From the NCBI RefSeq assembly GCF_018614195.1, contig NZ_JAGGOT010000008.1, forward strand, positions 1 through 64,000: 64,000 nt of DNA. Reading direction: 5' to 3'. The first letter of the stretch is position 1. Each line of letters begins with the position of its first letter. Shown one piece after another: positions 16,804 through 26,088 of the stretch. The notes beneath the pieces were generated by a model. The model searched no databases, was not told the DNA's origin, and saw only the letters and a list, made by a program, of their open reading frames with translations. The stretch comes from Streptomyces sp. ISL-43 (lineage in GTDB: Bacteria; Actinomycetota; Actinomycetes; Streptomycetales; Streptomycetaceae). The translations under genes were made by a program, and so were the position numbers.

Positions 16804-17631
16804 GTGCGGACCTTCCTCTCGGCGGTACTCATCGCGCTCGTGGCCCTCCTGGTGCCCGCGAGCGCCGTCGCGTACTGGGCCGATCGCGAGCTCGGCAACG
16901 CCGACCGGTACACCGCCGCCATGTCCCCGCTCGCCTCTGACCCCGCCGTACAGAACGTCGTCGTCACCCAGGCCGGCCGGGCCCTCTCCGGACAGATCGA
17001 CGCCGGCCCCTTCCAGGTCGGGATCGACACCCTGCTCGCCGAGGCCCTGCGCTCCTTCGTCGGCACCTCCGCCTACCAGACCGCCTGGGACGCGGCCAAC
17101 CGCGCCGCCCACGGCGCGTTCCTCGAAGCGCTCACCACCGGCCACGGCAACGCCGTCAGCATCGATCTCGAGCCCGTCATCGCGCAGGTCAAGGGCGATC
17201 TCGTGGACAACGGGGTGCCGCTCGCCGACCGCATCCCGGTGACCCACCTCTCGGTGAAGGTCATGGAGTACGACAACCTCGGCGCGCTCCGGAAGGGCTT
17301 CCGCATGCTGCAGATCGCCGGGGTCTGGCTCCCCGTCCTCACCGTGCTGCTGGCCGCGACGGCCATCGCCGTCGCCGTCCGGCGGCGCCGCGCCGTACTG
17401 GCCACCGGGCTCGGGCTCGCGGCCGGGGCCCTCCTGCTGTGGGCGGCCGTGGCGGTGTGCCGCCGCCTGACCCTGGACGACCTGCCGGCCGACATCGACC
17501 GGGCGGCCGCCGAGGCGGTGTACGACGCGCTCACCGCGTTCCTGCGCACCACCACCTGGGTGGTGTTGGCCGTCGGGCTCGCCGCCGCACTGGCCGCCTG
17601 GCTGGCGGGCCGACTGCGCCGCACCCCATAA
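16804..17631 (+). CDS. integral membrane protein, three C-terminal helices
   Basis: A 275-residue protein: N-terminal helix (about residues 4-25), an extracellular region of about 150 residues starting YWADRELGNADRYTAAMSPLASDP, then helices at about 165-185, 192-212 and 240-265. It looks like a common Streptomyces membrane protein of unknown function. GTG 16804 is taken as start; there is no good ribosome site, and the frame is open far upstream across the antisense Rrf2 remnant, so the true 5' end may have been altered by the deletion that truncated that gene. Confidence 0.65.
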   Translation: MRTFLSAVLIALVALLVPASAVAYWADRELGNADRYTAAMSPLASDPAVQNVVVTQAGRALSGQIDAGPFQVGIDTLLAEALRSFVGTSAYQTAWDAANRAAHGAFLEALTTGHGNAVSIDLEPVIAQVKGDLVDNGVPLADRIPVTHLSVKVMEYDNLGALRKGFRMLQIAGVWLPVLTVLLAATAIAVAVRRRRAVLATGLGLAAGALLLWAAVAVCRRLTLDDLPADIDRAAAEAVYDALTAFLRTTTWVVLAVGLAAALAAWLAGRLRRTP

Positions 17632-17710
17632 GCTCGGAAGGTACAAAGGCGCGAAAATCCGTAGAACAGCGCAGAAGAACCGATTCGCGAGCGGCGGCAC
17701 GGAAGCGGGA

Positions 17711-19738
17711 ATGAGTACCGAACGCACCGAAGAGATACCGTCCGGGCGGGCCCGGCACACACGGGGCCGATCCCACCCGCTGACCCCGCCCGCCTGGCTG
17801 CTGAAGGGGCTGCGGCCGAGCGCCGCGCCGATCCCCTGGGCCGCCGTGCTCCGTGCGGGCATCGCCCTGGCCGTTCCGCTGGCGGTCGGCTTCGCCATCG
17901 ACGAGCCCGAGTACGGCGCGCTCGTCTCGATGGGCGCCCTGTCCGGGGTCATCGGTGACACCGCCGACGCCTACCGGATGCGGATCCTGAACATCGCCGT
18001 GCCCCAGCTGTTCGGCGCCGTCGGCGTCGCGCTGGGCACCCTGGTCTTCGGGCACGGCTGGCTCGCCGTCGCCGTCCTCACCCTGATCGCCCTGGTCTCC
18101 GGGATGATCTCCTCCATCGGCACGGTCGCGTCCGTCTCCGGGCTGATGCTCCTGCTGTACGGCGTGGTCGGCGCCGGCCTGCCGATGCCCGAGCCCTGGT
18201 GGACGGCCCCGTTGCTGCTGAGCACGGGCGGGCTGTTCGTCCTCGCGCTGACCCTGCTGGGCTGGCCGCTGCGCGGCCGGCAGCCGGAGCGGGCCGCCGT
18301 CGCCGCCGCCTACCGCGCGCTGGCCGACACCCTGGAGGCCGCGGGCGGACCGGGGCCCGCCTACGAGGAGCGGCGCCAGCAGGTCACCCAGGCCCTGAAC
18401 GAGGCCTACGACCTGGTGCTGGGCCGCCGGGCCCGGGTGCACGGGCGCAGCCCCTCGCTCGTGCGGATGCTGGCCCAGCTCAACGTGCTGATCCCGCTGG
18501 TCGAGGCCGCACCCGCCGCGCACCTGCGCCAGAGGCCCCTCGCCCCCGAGATCCCGGCGGCCGTACGGGAGCTGGCGGCCGCCGTCGAGGAGGGCCGCAC
18601 GGGGACCCCCGTACTGGACCTGCCCCCGCCGGACGGCCAGTCCGAGCGGGCCATCGACGCGGCGCTACGGCACGCGGCGACCATCGTGCTGCTGGCCGAT
18701 CCCGACCCGTACAACGTCGACGACCGGCTCGGCCGGCCCGCCGCCCTGCGGGTCCGGGTCCGCCGCGCCGTGCGCGACATGATGTTCTCCGAGGCCTCCT
18801 GGCGGTACGGGCTGCGGCTCGCGCTGTGCATCGGGCTGGCGCAGGCGCTGGTCTCGGTGGTGGAGATCGAGCGGTCCTACTGGGTCGCGCTGACCGTCAC
18901 CTTCGTCCTCAAGCCCGACTTCGGCTCGGTGTTCTCCCGGGCCGTGCTGCGCGCGCTGGGCACCGCCGGCGGGCTGGTCGTCGCGGCCGCCGTGCTCGCG
19001 GAGGTGCCGCGCGGCTGGTGGGACGTGCCGGTGATGGTGCTCCTCGCCGCGCTGATCCCCGCCTTCTCGGTCAAGGGCTACGCCTTCCAGACCGCCGCGA
19101 TCACCCCGGTGATCCTGCTCCTCTCGGACCTGCTCAACCACCAGGGCTTCGACCTGGTCCGGCCCCGGCTGCTGGACAGCCTGATCGGCTGCGCCATCAC
19201 CCTCGTCGCGGGCTATCTCCTCTGGCCCGAAAGCTGGCACACCCGGATCGGGGACCGGCTCGCCGACACGGTGGACGACGCGGCCCGGTACGTGGAGCGG
19301 GCGTTCGGCGCCGACCCCGGCACGGAGGCGGGACTGCGCGCGGCGCGCACCGCCCGGCTCCAGGCCCGGCGGCGGATCTACCGGGACCTGTCGGGCGTGC
19401 GCAGCGAGTTCCAGCGGGCGCTGACCGAGCCGCCGCCGACCGGCGAGCGGGCCGCCGCGTGGTGGCCGCTGGTCGTCGCCGTCGAGCGGATCGTCGACGC
19501 GACGACGGCCGCCCGCGTCCGGGTCAACCACGGCGCGCAGCCCCCGGGGCCCGAGGAGGTCGCGGCGATCGCCGAAGACCTGCGCGGCCTGGCCCGAGGC
19601 GTGCGCAGAGCCCACACCCCGGCCCAACTACACCCCCCGACACCCCCGCCGGTGGACGAATCCTCGGTCCTGTCCCCGGTCCGCCAGGAACTGACGGCAG
19701 CCCGCGCCATCGCCGACCCGACCGGCAAGGCCCCGTAG
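17711..19738 (+). CDS. FUSC-family (aromatic acid exporter-like) membrane protein
   Basis: A 675-residue protein with two membrane blocks of about five to six helices (residues about 48-185 and 360-500), each followed by a cytoplasmic helical domain, the typical duplicated FUSC layout. Motifs include EPEYGALVSMGALSG in the first half and YWVALTVTFVLKPDFGSVF in the second. Family members export aromatic acids or are of unknown substrate. ATG 17711 follows GGAAGCGGGA. It stands alone, with the next gene after a repeat element. Confidence 0.88.
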   Translation: MSTERTEEIPSGRARHTRGRSHPLTPPAWLLKGLRPSAAPIPWAAVLRAGIALAVPLAVGFAIDEPEYGALVSMGALSGVIGDTADAYRMRILNIAVPQLFGAVGVALGTLVFGHGWLAVAVLTLIALVSGMISSIGTVASVSGLMLLLYGVVGAGLPMPEPWWTAPLLLSTGGLFVLALTLLGWPLRGRQPERAAVAAAYRALADTLEAAGGPGPAYEERRQQVTQALNEAYDLVLGRRARVHGRSPSLVRMLAQLNVLIPLVEAAPAAHLRQRPLAPEIPAAVRELAAAVEEGRTGTPVLDLPPPDGQSERAIDAALRHAATIVLLADPDPYNVDDRLGRPAALRVRVRRAVRDMMFSEASWRYGLRLALCIGLAQALVSVVEIERSYWVALTVTFVLKPDFGSVFSRAVLRALGTAGGLVVAAAVLAEVPRGWWDVPVMVLLAALIPAFSVKGYAFQTAAITPVILLLSDLLNHQGFDLVRPRLLDSLIGCAITLVAGYLLWPESWHTRIGDRLADTVDDAARYVERAFGADPGTEAGLRAARTARLQARRRIYRDLSGVRSEFQRALTEPPPTGERAAAWWPLVVAVERIVDATTAARVRVNHGAQPPGPEEVAAIAEDLRGLARGVRRAHTPAQLHPPTPPPVDESSVLSPVRQELTAARAIADPTGKAP

Positions 19739-19765
19739 GCCGCCCAAGTCCAGCCCGGCCGAACC

Positions 19766-19813
19766 CAGCCCCGCCGGCGTTCGAGGCGCGGGGGTCCGGG
19801 GGCGGGCCCCCGG
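19766..19813. repeat. Streptomyces-type intergenic palindromic repeat
   Basis: A CCGCCGGCGTTCGAGGCGCG block followed by a GC hairpin (CCGGGGG...CCCCCGG). I recognise this as a widespread intergenic repeat of Streptomyces genomes; it probably also terminates the FUSC transcript. Confidence 0.65.
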
Positions 19814-19905
19814 CAACGGCGCCGCACGCGACCCGCGGGCCCGGCCCGTCCCCCCAATGGCCCTGCCCCCGGGCCCGCCCGGCCGGAGCAGGGGAGCATC
19901 GGGAC

Positions 19906-20643
19906 ATGAGGCCCCTCCCCCGGCCCGCCCGGCCCTCCGCCCGGCGGGGGCAGTGCATCCTCCTCGCGGCCGCCCTCGCGGCCACCGCGGGGTGCGCCGA
20001 CGTGGAGGGCCTGCGCGACGACGGCGACCTGGGGACGGTGCGCGCCCCGCGCAGCCTGTGGAAGGACATCCGCCCCGAACCGCCGGGCCCGGGCCAGCAG
20101 CCGGGCACGGCCGCCGTCGTCCCCGGCCTCGCCAAGGTCCCCGACCTGTCCATGAAGAGCGTCGACGCGCTGGAGGTCGTACGCGCCGACATCACCGCCG
20201 CCACCGCGGGGGACGGCGGCACCGGCCGCCTCGTCGACCCGCGGGCGACCCAGCGGCTCGCGCTCTGTACACAGGCTGTGGACGGCGGTCCGGACTGCCC
20301 CGTGCGGCCGGCCGTCCTGGCCGATGTGACGGGCAACGGCCGGGACGAGCTGATCACCGCCCTGGACATCGACGGCCGGGTCACCGAACTGCGCGTCTAC
20401 ACCGTCCAGGACGACGGGACGATCGCCCGCATCCTGTCCCGGCGCGGCGTACTGGAGGGCGTGGAGGTGGCCGCCGAGCACTTGGCGGTGCGCGAGCCGA
20501 CCTCGAACCCGAAGAAGACCTCCGTCTCCGACTACGTGTGGGACCCGGACGCCGGGATCATGAACCTGTCCCAGCTCACCCTCGACGAGTGCCCCGGCGC
20601 CAAGGACGGCTCCGCCCCGTGTCCGGCCCCGAGCACGGGCTGA
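19906..20643 (+). CDS. lipoprotein paired with a histidine kinase
   Basis: A 245-residue protein with a basic start, hydrophobic segment and lipobox ending TAGC (Cys about residue 29), so it should be anchored outside the membrane. The C-terminal half contains ADVTGNGRDELITALDIDG, an FG-GAP/EF-hand-like repeat, and a strand-rich region. ATG 19906 has GGGGAG 9 nt upstream. It ends 16 nt before the kinase gene and is likely co-transcribed; such lipoproteins can modulate the kinase sensor domain, as CseA does for CseC. This role is inferred. Confidence 0.85.
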   Translation: MRPLPRPARPSARRGQCILLAAALAATAGCADVEGLRDDGDLGTVRAPRSLWKDIRPEPPGPGQQPGTAAVVPGLAKVPDLSMKSVDALEVVRADITAATAGDGGTGRLVDPRATQRLALCTQAVDGGPDCPVRPAVLADVTGNGRDELITALDIDGRVTELRVYTVQDDGTIARILSRRGVLEGVEVAAEHLAVREPTSNPKKTSVSDYVWDPDAGIMNLSQLTLDECPGAKDGSAPCPAPSTG

Positions 20644-20659
20644 GGGGGGCGGGGACCCG

Positions 20660-21919
20660 ATGCGGATGACGAGCAGTCTGCGCTGGAAGATCGCCATGAC
20701 CACCACGGCGGTGTGCTGCGCGGTCGCGGCGGCGCTCGGCATCCTCGTGCACGACGTGGTGGCCCGGCAGATCGTCGGGGAGGTCCGCAAGGACGTGGAC
20801 CGCGAGCTGGACGACGCCCTGGGCCAGTACGAGTACGGCACCTCGCACGGCGGCGGCAACAGCGCTCTGGACCCGCCCCGGCTGCCCCGGCCGCTGCGCG
20901 AGCTGGTCGCGCGCGGACTGACCGGCAGCATGGTCGGCGAACAGGACGGCAAACCCGTCATGTGGGCCGCCGGACCCGCCGACGGCAAGGCCCTCGCCGT
21001 CTGGATCCCGTACGAGAGCACCCGCACCCGGCTCCGGGACATCGACGCCGCGATCCTCGTCTCCGCGGTACTCGCCGCCGGGGTCGTGGCGCTCGCCGGC
21101 CTTTTCCTCGCGGGCCGGATCAGCCGCCGGCTCGCCACGACCGCCGCCGTGGCCCGCCGGATCAGCGCCGGGGACCTCGACGCGCGCGTCGGCTTCCCGG
21201 CCGGCGGGGAGGAGCCGCGCCGGTCCCGCTCCCACGACGAGGTACGGGACGTGGCGCAGGCCCTGGACACGATGGCGGCCTCGCTCCAGGGCCGGCTGGA
21301 GGCGGAGAAGCGCTTCACGGCGGACGTCGCGCACGAGCTGCGCACCCCGCTCACGGGCTCACTGGCAGCGGCGGCGCTGCTGCCCGAGGGCCGGCCCAAG
21401 GAGATGATCAACGACCGGCTGCGGGCCCTGCACCTTCTCACCGAGGACCTGTTGGAGATCTCCCGGCTGGATTCGGGCGTGGAGCGGGCGGAGCTGGCCC
21501 GGGTGGAGCTCGGCCGGGCGGTGGAACGGGCCGTGGCGAGCACCCGGCTGACCGTTTCGGTACGGATCCTGCGCGACGCGGTGGTGCTCACCGACCGGCG
21601 CCGCCTGGACCGGATCCTGACCAATCTGCTGGTCAACGCCGACAAGCACGGGCGGCCGCCGCTGGAAGTGAGCGTCGAGGGCCCGGTGGTGACCGTCCGC
21701 GACCACGGCCCGGGCTACCCCGCCGAGCTCATCGAGCACGGACCGCAGCGCTTCCGTACCGGAGACCCGGGGCGCGGGCGCGGCCACGGGCTGGGCCTGA
21801 CCATCGTGGCCGGTCAGGCAGCGGTGCTGGAGATCGCGCTCGGCTTCTCCAACGCCCCGGACGGAGGCGCGGTGACCGCGCTCCGACTGCCGGTGGGGCG
21901 TCTGACGGACGGAAGTTGA
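20660..21919 (+). CDS. membrane sensor histidine kinase without adjacent response regulator
   Basis: A 419-residue kinase: helix 1 at about residues 11-31, a 95-residue extracellular sensor region, helix 2 at about 130-152, HAMP (about 152-212), HisKA with phospho-acceptor His225 in VAHELRTPLTG, and HATPase with N box ILTNLLVNADKHG, DHGPGYP and GHGLGLTIV. All catalytic blocks look intact. No response regulator lies on either side, which is unusual; its upstream partner is a lipoprotein. The transcript ends at a 38-bp palindrome that also contains a parS-like core. Confidence 0.93.
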   Translation: MRMTSSLRWKIAMTTTAVCCAVAAALGILVHDVVARQIVGEVRKDVDRELDDALGQYEYGTSHGGGNSALDPPRLPRPLRELVARGLTGSMVGEQDGKPVMWAAGPADGKALAVWIPYESTRTRLRDIDAAILVSAVLAAGVVALAGLFLAGRISRRLATTAAVARRISAGDLDARVGFPAGGEEPRRSRSHDEVRDVAQALDTMAASLQGRLEAEKRFTADVAHELRTPLTGSLAAAALLPEGRPKEMINDRLRALHLLTEDLLEISRLDSGVERAELARVELGRAVERAVASTRLTVSVRILRDAVVLTDRRRLDRILTNLLVNADKHGRPPLEVSVEGPVVTVRDHGPGYPAELIEHGPQRFRTGDPGRGRGHGLGLTIVAGQAAVLEIALGFSNAPDGGAVTALRLPVGRLTDGS

Positions 21920-21921
21920 GT

Positions 21922-21959
21922 GGCGCGGCCGATGCTCCACGTGGAACATCGGCCGCGCC
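21922..21959. terminator. 38-bp palindrome with embedded parS-like core
   Basis: Two 19-nt halves (21922-21940 and 21941-21959) match at 18 positions with no loop. The centre TGCTCCACGTGGAACA differs from a known degenerate parS form (TGTTCCACGTGGAACA) at one base. It sits between convergent genes, so it can act as terminator and possibly as a weak ParB site. Confidence 0.65.
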
Positions 21960-21975
21960 GGGCGCTCGACTCACC

Positions 21976-22052
21976 TCTGATCGAACTCTGATCGAACTCG
22001 GATCAGAGTCGGATCAGAGTCGGATCAGAGTCGGATCACCATCGGATCAGAC
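21976..22052. repeat. seven tandem 11-bp repeats
   Basis: Consecutive 11-mers: two TCTGATCGAAC, three TCGGATCAGAG, one TCGGATCACCA, one TCGGATCAGAC. Each contains GATC at the same helix face. The array fills the gap between the convergent kinase and phosphatase genes and runs into the last two codons and stop of the phosphatase gene (22047-22049). Confidence 0.85.
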
Positions 22053-24149
22053 GCCGATGTTCTTGCCGTCCTTGCGCCAGACCGAGACGACCGACGGGCG
22101 GACGATCTTGCCGGGACCGTCGGGCCACACGGACTGCGGCTTCTCGACGGACGCGCCGTCGATCTCGCCCGGGTGCTGCACGGCCACCAGGACGCGCTTG
22201 TCCTGGACGAGCGGGCCGCAGGTCTCCGCGCCGCGCGGGACGGTCAGGAACTGCTTCAGCTCACCGCGGCGCTCACCGGCGGTCGCGACGCCGAACAGGC
22301 CGTCGTGCGAGCCGAGCTGGTTGCCGTCCGTGGAGATCCACAGGTTGCCGTGCGGGTCGAACGCCACGTTGTCCGGGCAGGAGATCGGGCTGACCTTGTC
22401 CTTCGGGAAGCCCGCGAAGTAGGTCGCCGGGTCGTTCGGGTCGCCCGCGACGAGGAAGAGCCGCCAGGCGAAGCCGTCGCCGGCCGGGTCGTCGAAGTTC
22501 TCGGCGAGCTCCAGGATCTGGCCGTGCTTGTTGAGGTTGCGCGGGTTGGCCTCGTCCGCGCCGGCCTTGCCTGCCTTGCCGCGGTCGGTGTTGTTGGTCA
22601 GCGCGATGTACACGCGGCCGGTGCGCGGGGACGGCTCGACGTCCTCGGGGCGGTCCATCTTGGTCGCGCCGACCTTGTCGCCGGCCAGGCGCGTGAAGAC
22701 GGCCACCTCTTCGGCGGTCATGCCCTCGACGTGCGAGACGTTGCCGGAGGGCGACGAGGTGAGGATCTTGATCCACACGCCGGACCCGTCGAACTCGCCG
22801 TCGGCGGGCAGCTTGCCCGAACCGTCGAACCCTTCGACCGGGGAGTCGCCGGTGAGCTTGGCGACGTAGAGGGTGCCCTCGTCGAGCAGGGTGAGGTTGT
22901 GCTCCTTCGCCGCGCGCGAGTCACCCTTCTTCATCCGCTTCGCGGAGACGAACTTGTAGAAGTAGTCGAAGCGCTCGTCATCGCCCATGTAGACGACCGG
23001 ACGGCCGTCCTCGGTCAGGCGGGGCTGCGCGGCCTCGTGCTTGAAGCGGCCGAGCGCGGTGCGCTTGCGCGGGACGGAGTTCGGGTCGTGCGGGTCCAGT
23101 TCGACGACCCAGCCGAAGCGGTGCGACTCGTTGGGCTCCTGTGCGACGTCGAAGCGCTTGTCGAACCGCTCCCACTTGCGCTCGGTGGCACCGGAGGTCA
23201 CGCCGTAGCGCTTGAGGCGGGCGGCCTGGGTGGGTTCGGTGACCTGGCCGGCGTTGGCGAAGTACTGGTTGAAGTTCTCCTCGCCGTGGAGGGTGGTGCC
23301 CCACGGGGTGGTGCCGCCGGCGCAGTTGTTGAGGGTGCCGAGCACCTTGGTGCCGCCGGCGTCGACCGAGGTCTTGACCAGGTCGGAGCCCGCGGCCGGG
23401 CCGGTCAGCTCGAACTCGCTGGTGGCCGTCAGCCGGCGGTTGAGCCGGTGGCGGTTGACGGCGGTCAGCTTGCCGCTGCGGTGGTCCTCCTGGACGACGA
23501 CCACGGACAGACCGTGCGCGGCCCAGGCGATCTCGACCTGCTCGCGGGTCGGGTTCGCCGGGTCGTACGCCTTGAACATGAGGTTCTCGTCGGTGTACTC
23601 GTGGTTGGCTACGAGCAGCTGCCGGCGCTCGTAGTCGTCACCGAGCGGGAGAAGGCTCAGGAAGTCGTTGTTGTAGCCGAACTGACCGGCCTGCGCGGCG
23701 GCGGTCTGCTTGTCGGGGTTGAAGGCGGGCGCGCCCTTGACGATCGGGTCGCCCCAGCGGATGACCACGTTCTGCTCGTGGCCCTCGGGGATCGTGACCT
23801 GGTCGGCGGTGTTCGGCGCGACGGCCTTGAAGCGCAGGCCGCGGGCACCGTCGGCGTTGCCGCCGGCGCCGCCGGCGCGCTGGGTGTCGGCGGTGGGGTC
23901 CGCGGCGGCGGAGGAGCCGTTCCCGCTCAGGGTGAGGGCGGTACCGGCGGCCGAGGCGACCGTGACCACGGCGGCCGAGCGGAGCATCGAGCGGCGCGAG
24001 TAGGCGCGGGCTATGACGTCGCCGGCGTACTCGTTGTCGCTGGTGTTCGGCACCTCGTGGAAGCAGGCGTCGCCGCAGCGGTAGCGGCAGGTGAGGGCGG
24101 AACGGCCGCCCCCATGCGAGTTGCCGATGAGGGGCAGGAGCTTGCGCAC
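22047..24149 (-). CDS. PhoX-type (DUF839) secreted alkaline phosphatase
   Basis: A 700-residue protein of the PhoX family, Ca2+/Fe3+-dependent phosphatases that release phosphate from esters outside the cell. It carries a late Tat signal SRRSMLRSAAVVTVASAAG at about residues 47-65. Family stretches: FGYNNDFLSLLPL, LLVANHEYTDENLMF, LNNCAGGTTPWGTTLHGEENFNQYF, RFGWVVELDP and CPDNVAFDPHGNLWISTDGNQ. GTG 24147-24149 has GGAGGAC upstream. A two-unit PHO box about 90 bp upstream suggests induction by PhoP under phosphate starvation. The stop codon lies inside the 11-bp repeat array. Confidence 0.93.
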   Translation of the reverse strand: MRKLLPLIGNSHGGGRSALTCRYRCGDACFHEVPNTSDNEYAGDVIARAYSRRSMLRSAAVVTVASAAGTALTLSGNGSSAAADPTADTQRAGGAGGNADGARGLRFKAVAPNTADQVTIPEGHEQNVVIRWGDPIVKGAPAFNPDKQTAAAQAGQFGYNNDFLSLLPLGDDYERRQLLVANHEYTDENLMFKAYDPANPTREQVEIAWAAHGLSVVVVQEDHRSGKLTAVNRHRLNRRLTATSEFELTGPAAGSDLVKTSVDAGGTKVLGTLNNCAGGTTPWGTTLHGEENFNQYFANAGQVTEPTQAARLKRYGVTSGATERKWERFDKRFDVAQEPNESHRFGWVVELDPHDPNSVPRKRTALGRFKHEAAQPRLTEDGRPVVYMGDDERFDYFYKFVSAKRMKKGDSRAAKEHNLTLLDEGTLYVAKLTGDSPVEGFDGSGKLPADGEFDGSGVWIKILTSSPSGNVSHVEGMTAEEVAVFTRLAGDKVGATKMDRPEDVEPSPRTGRVYIALTNNTDRGKAGKAGADEANPRNLNKHGQILELAENFDDPAGDGFAWRLFLVAGDPNDPATYFAGFPKDKVSPISCPDNVAFDPHGNLWISTDGNQLGSHDGLFGVATAGERRGELKQFLTVPRGAETCGPLVQDKRVLVAVQHPGEIDGASVEKPQSVWPDGPGKIVRPSVVSVWRKDGKNIGV

Positions 24150-24238
24150 GAGTGTCCTCCGTTGATGCACGGTCCCCGACAACGTGTCGGAACAATCCGT
24201 CGGTGACGCTAGGCGCGGGTTGCGCCGAAGCGGCGGCG

Positions 24239-24260
24239 GAAGGATGAACGCACGGTGAAT
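24239..24260 (-). promoter_or_regulatory. PHO box (PhoP-binding direct repeats)
   Basis: On the minus strand ATTCACCGTGC is followed directly by GTTCATCCTTC, two 11-nt direct repeat units close to the Streptomyces PHO-box consensus (GTTCACCC-type). A TAGCGT -10 candidate lies at 24206-24211. It is placed correctly to activate the PhoX-type gene. Confidence 0.7.
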
Positions 24261-24441
24261 CCGGCACGTCGGAGCGGCAGTTCGGGTGCGGAACAGGTGT
24301 GTTTGGGCAGTGGGCGCCACGAAAGGTGCCCCTGCCGAAGTTCCAGCCAAGGGGCCGATAACCTTACGTGTCCACTCTGGGCAGGGATCTACCGCGCAGC
24401 ACGGACAAATGACGCACGCACTCATGCGAAAGGCCTGGCCC

Positions 24442-26061
24442 ATGGGTATTCGGAGCTTGTTGCGCAAGGTATTCGGACGGACTTCGGAGCCGCTTCCGGA
24501 CACTACCGACGCCCCTTCGGCGGCCCTTCCGAGCCAGACCGAACGCACCCCACTGGACGCGGCGGCGGAACTCGTCGCGGCGTCCTTCGACAACCCCACG
24601 GTCCCGCCGCAGTCCGCACCGCGCGACCGCGAACCGGGCACCGTCCTCACGGCCCCCGCCCCGGCCCACACCCCGGACCCCACGGTCCCGGAAGCCCGCC
24701 GGTCCCCGTCCGGGGGCAGCCCGTCAGCCCCGGCGACCCCGGAGCCGACAGCCCCCGCACCCGCGCCGCAGGCGCAGGCGCAGGCCGAGCCCGAGCCCGA
24801 GGCCGGCGTACTCGCCACTGCCCCGTCGGAGGCCGAACAGGCCGACGCTGCCGCCCCGGAGCCGGAAGCCGAGCCGCTCGCGGCTGACGCCGAGCCGCAG
24901 GCCCAGGACACCGCTGCGGCGGAGCCGGTCGCGGCCGTCGCCGCCGAGGCCGATGCCGCTGCCGCGCCGGAGGCCGAACCGGCCGCCGAGGCGACCCCGG
25001 AGGCCGAACCAGCCGCCGAGGCGACCCCGGAGGCCGAGCCGCTCGCGGCCGCCACCCCCGAGGCCGACGTGGCCACGCCGGAGGCGGCCCCGGCCGCCGA
25101 GGCCGTCACCGCGGAAGCACCGGCCGCACCGGCCGAGGCCGAGGCAGTCGCCGCCGAGGCGCCGCAGACCCCGGCCGTCGAGGCCGCCGCGCCGAAGGCG
25201 CAGGCTCAGCCGCTCGCGGCTGCCGCCGACGCGGAGGACCCGGCGCCGGTCGCCGAGGCCGAGCCTCTCGCGGCCGTCGCCGTCGAGGCCGATGCCGTCG
25301 AGGCCGATGCCGTCGCGCCGCAGGCGCGGGAGGAAGCCGGGGCCGAGGCCCTGGTCGACGCCGCCGCGCCGCAGGCACAGGCACAGGACGAGACCGAGGC
25401 CGCCGGCGGCCCCGCTCACGCGCTCGCGGCCGTCAAGCGGCACGCGCCCGCCCTCGCCACCGCGTGCAAGGCCGCCGGCCAGGTGCTGCGGGGCAAGGGG
25501 AAGGCCGGGGCGCGGGCCAGGGTGTACCTCGTCCTCGACCGGTCGGGCTCGATGCGGCCGTTCTACAAGGACGGCAGCGCCCAGTACCTCGCCGACCACG
25601 CCCTCGCGCTCGCCGCGCACCTCGACGAGAACGCCACCGTGCACACGGTCTTCTTCTCCACGGACGTGGACGGCACCGCCGACCTCGCCCTCGAGGGCCA
25701 CGACGAGGCCTGGGTCGAGACCCGGCACGCCGAGCTCGGGCACATGGGGCGCACCAGCTACCACCGCGCCGTCGAGCAGATCGTCGAGCGGTACCAGAAG
25801 GACGGCGGTGAGGGCCGCGCCCTCGTCGTGTTCCAGACGGACGGCGCCCCCGACAACCGTCAGCCCGCCCGCCAGGCACTCGCCGACGCGGCCGCCCACG
25901 ACATCCACTGGCAGTTCGTCGCCTTCGGCGACCCCGATGCCAAGGCCTTCGACTTCCTGCGCAAGCTGGACGCCGACAACGCCGGCTTCTTCCACGCCGG
26001 CCCCGCTCCGGCCGAACTGACCTCCGCCGCCCTCCTCAAGGGCATTCTCGAACGGTTCTGA
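24442..26061 (+). CDS. VWA-domain protein with long Ala/Pro/Glu linker
   Basis: A 539-residue protein. Residues 1-20 are basic ([16 protein letters not shown]), residues about 60-320 are an Ala/Pro/Glu-rich linker with near-perfect repeats such as [10 protein letters not shown], and the last 200 residues form a von Willebrand A domain: MIDAS motif [12 protein letters not shown], later Thr in [10 protein letters not shown] and Asp in FQTDGAPDN. It resembles VWA proteins of the tellurium-resistance (TerF-like) type, which bind metal and partner proteins in the cytoplasm. ATG 24442 (GAAAGG 9 nt upstream) is preferred to 24424. Function unknown. Confidence 0.82.
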   Translation: MGIRSLLRKVFGRTSEPLPDTTDAPSAALPSQTERTPLDAAAELVAASFDNPTVPPQSAPRDREPGTVLTAPAPAHTPDPTVPEARRSPSGGSPSAPATPEPTAPAPAPQAQAQAEPEPEAGVLATAPSEAEQADAAAPEPEAEPLAADAEPQAQDTAAAEPVAAVAAEADAAAAPEAEPAAEATPEAEPAAEATPEAEPLAAATPEADVATPEAAPAAEAVTAEAPAAPAEAEAVAAEAPQTPAVEAAAPKAQAQPLAAAADAEDPAPVAEAEPLAAVAVEADAVEADAVAPQAREEAGAEALVDAAAPQAQAQDETEAAGGPAHALAAVKRHAPALATACKAAGQVLRGKGKAGARARVYLVLDRSGSMRPFYKDGSAQYLADHALALAAHLDENATVHTVFFSTDVDGTADLALEGHDEAWVETRHAELGHMGRTSYHRAVEQIVERYQKDGGEGRALVVFQTDGAPDNRQPARQALADAAAHDIHWQFVAFGDPDAKAFDFLRKLDADNAGFFHAGPAPAELTSAALLKGILERF

Positions 26062-26088
26062 CCAGGCGCGAGCAGGGAGCGGAACGAC

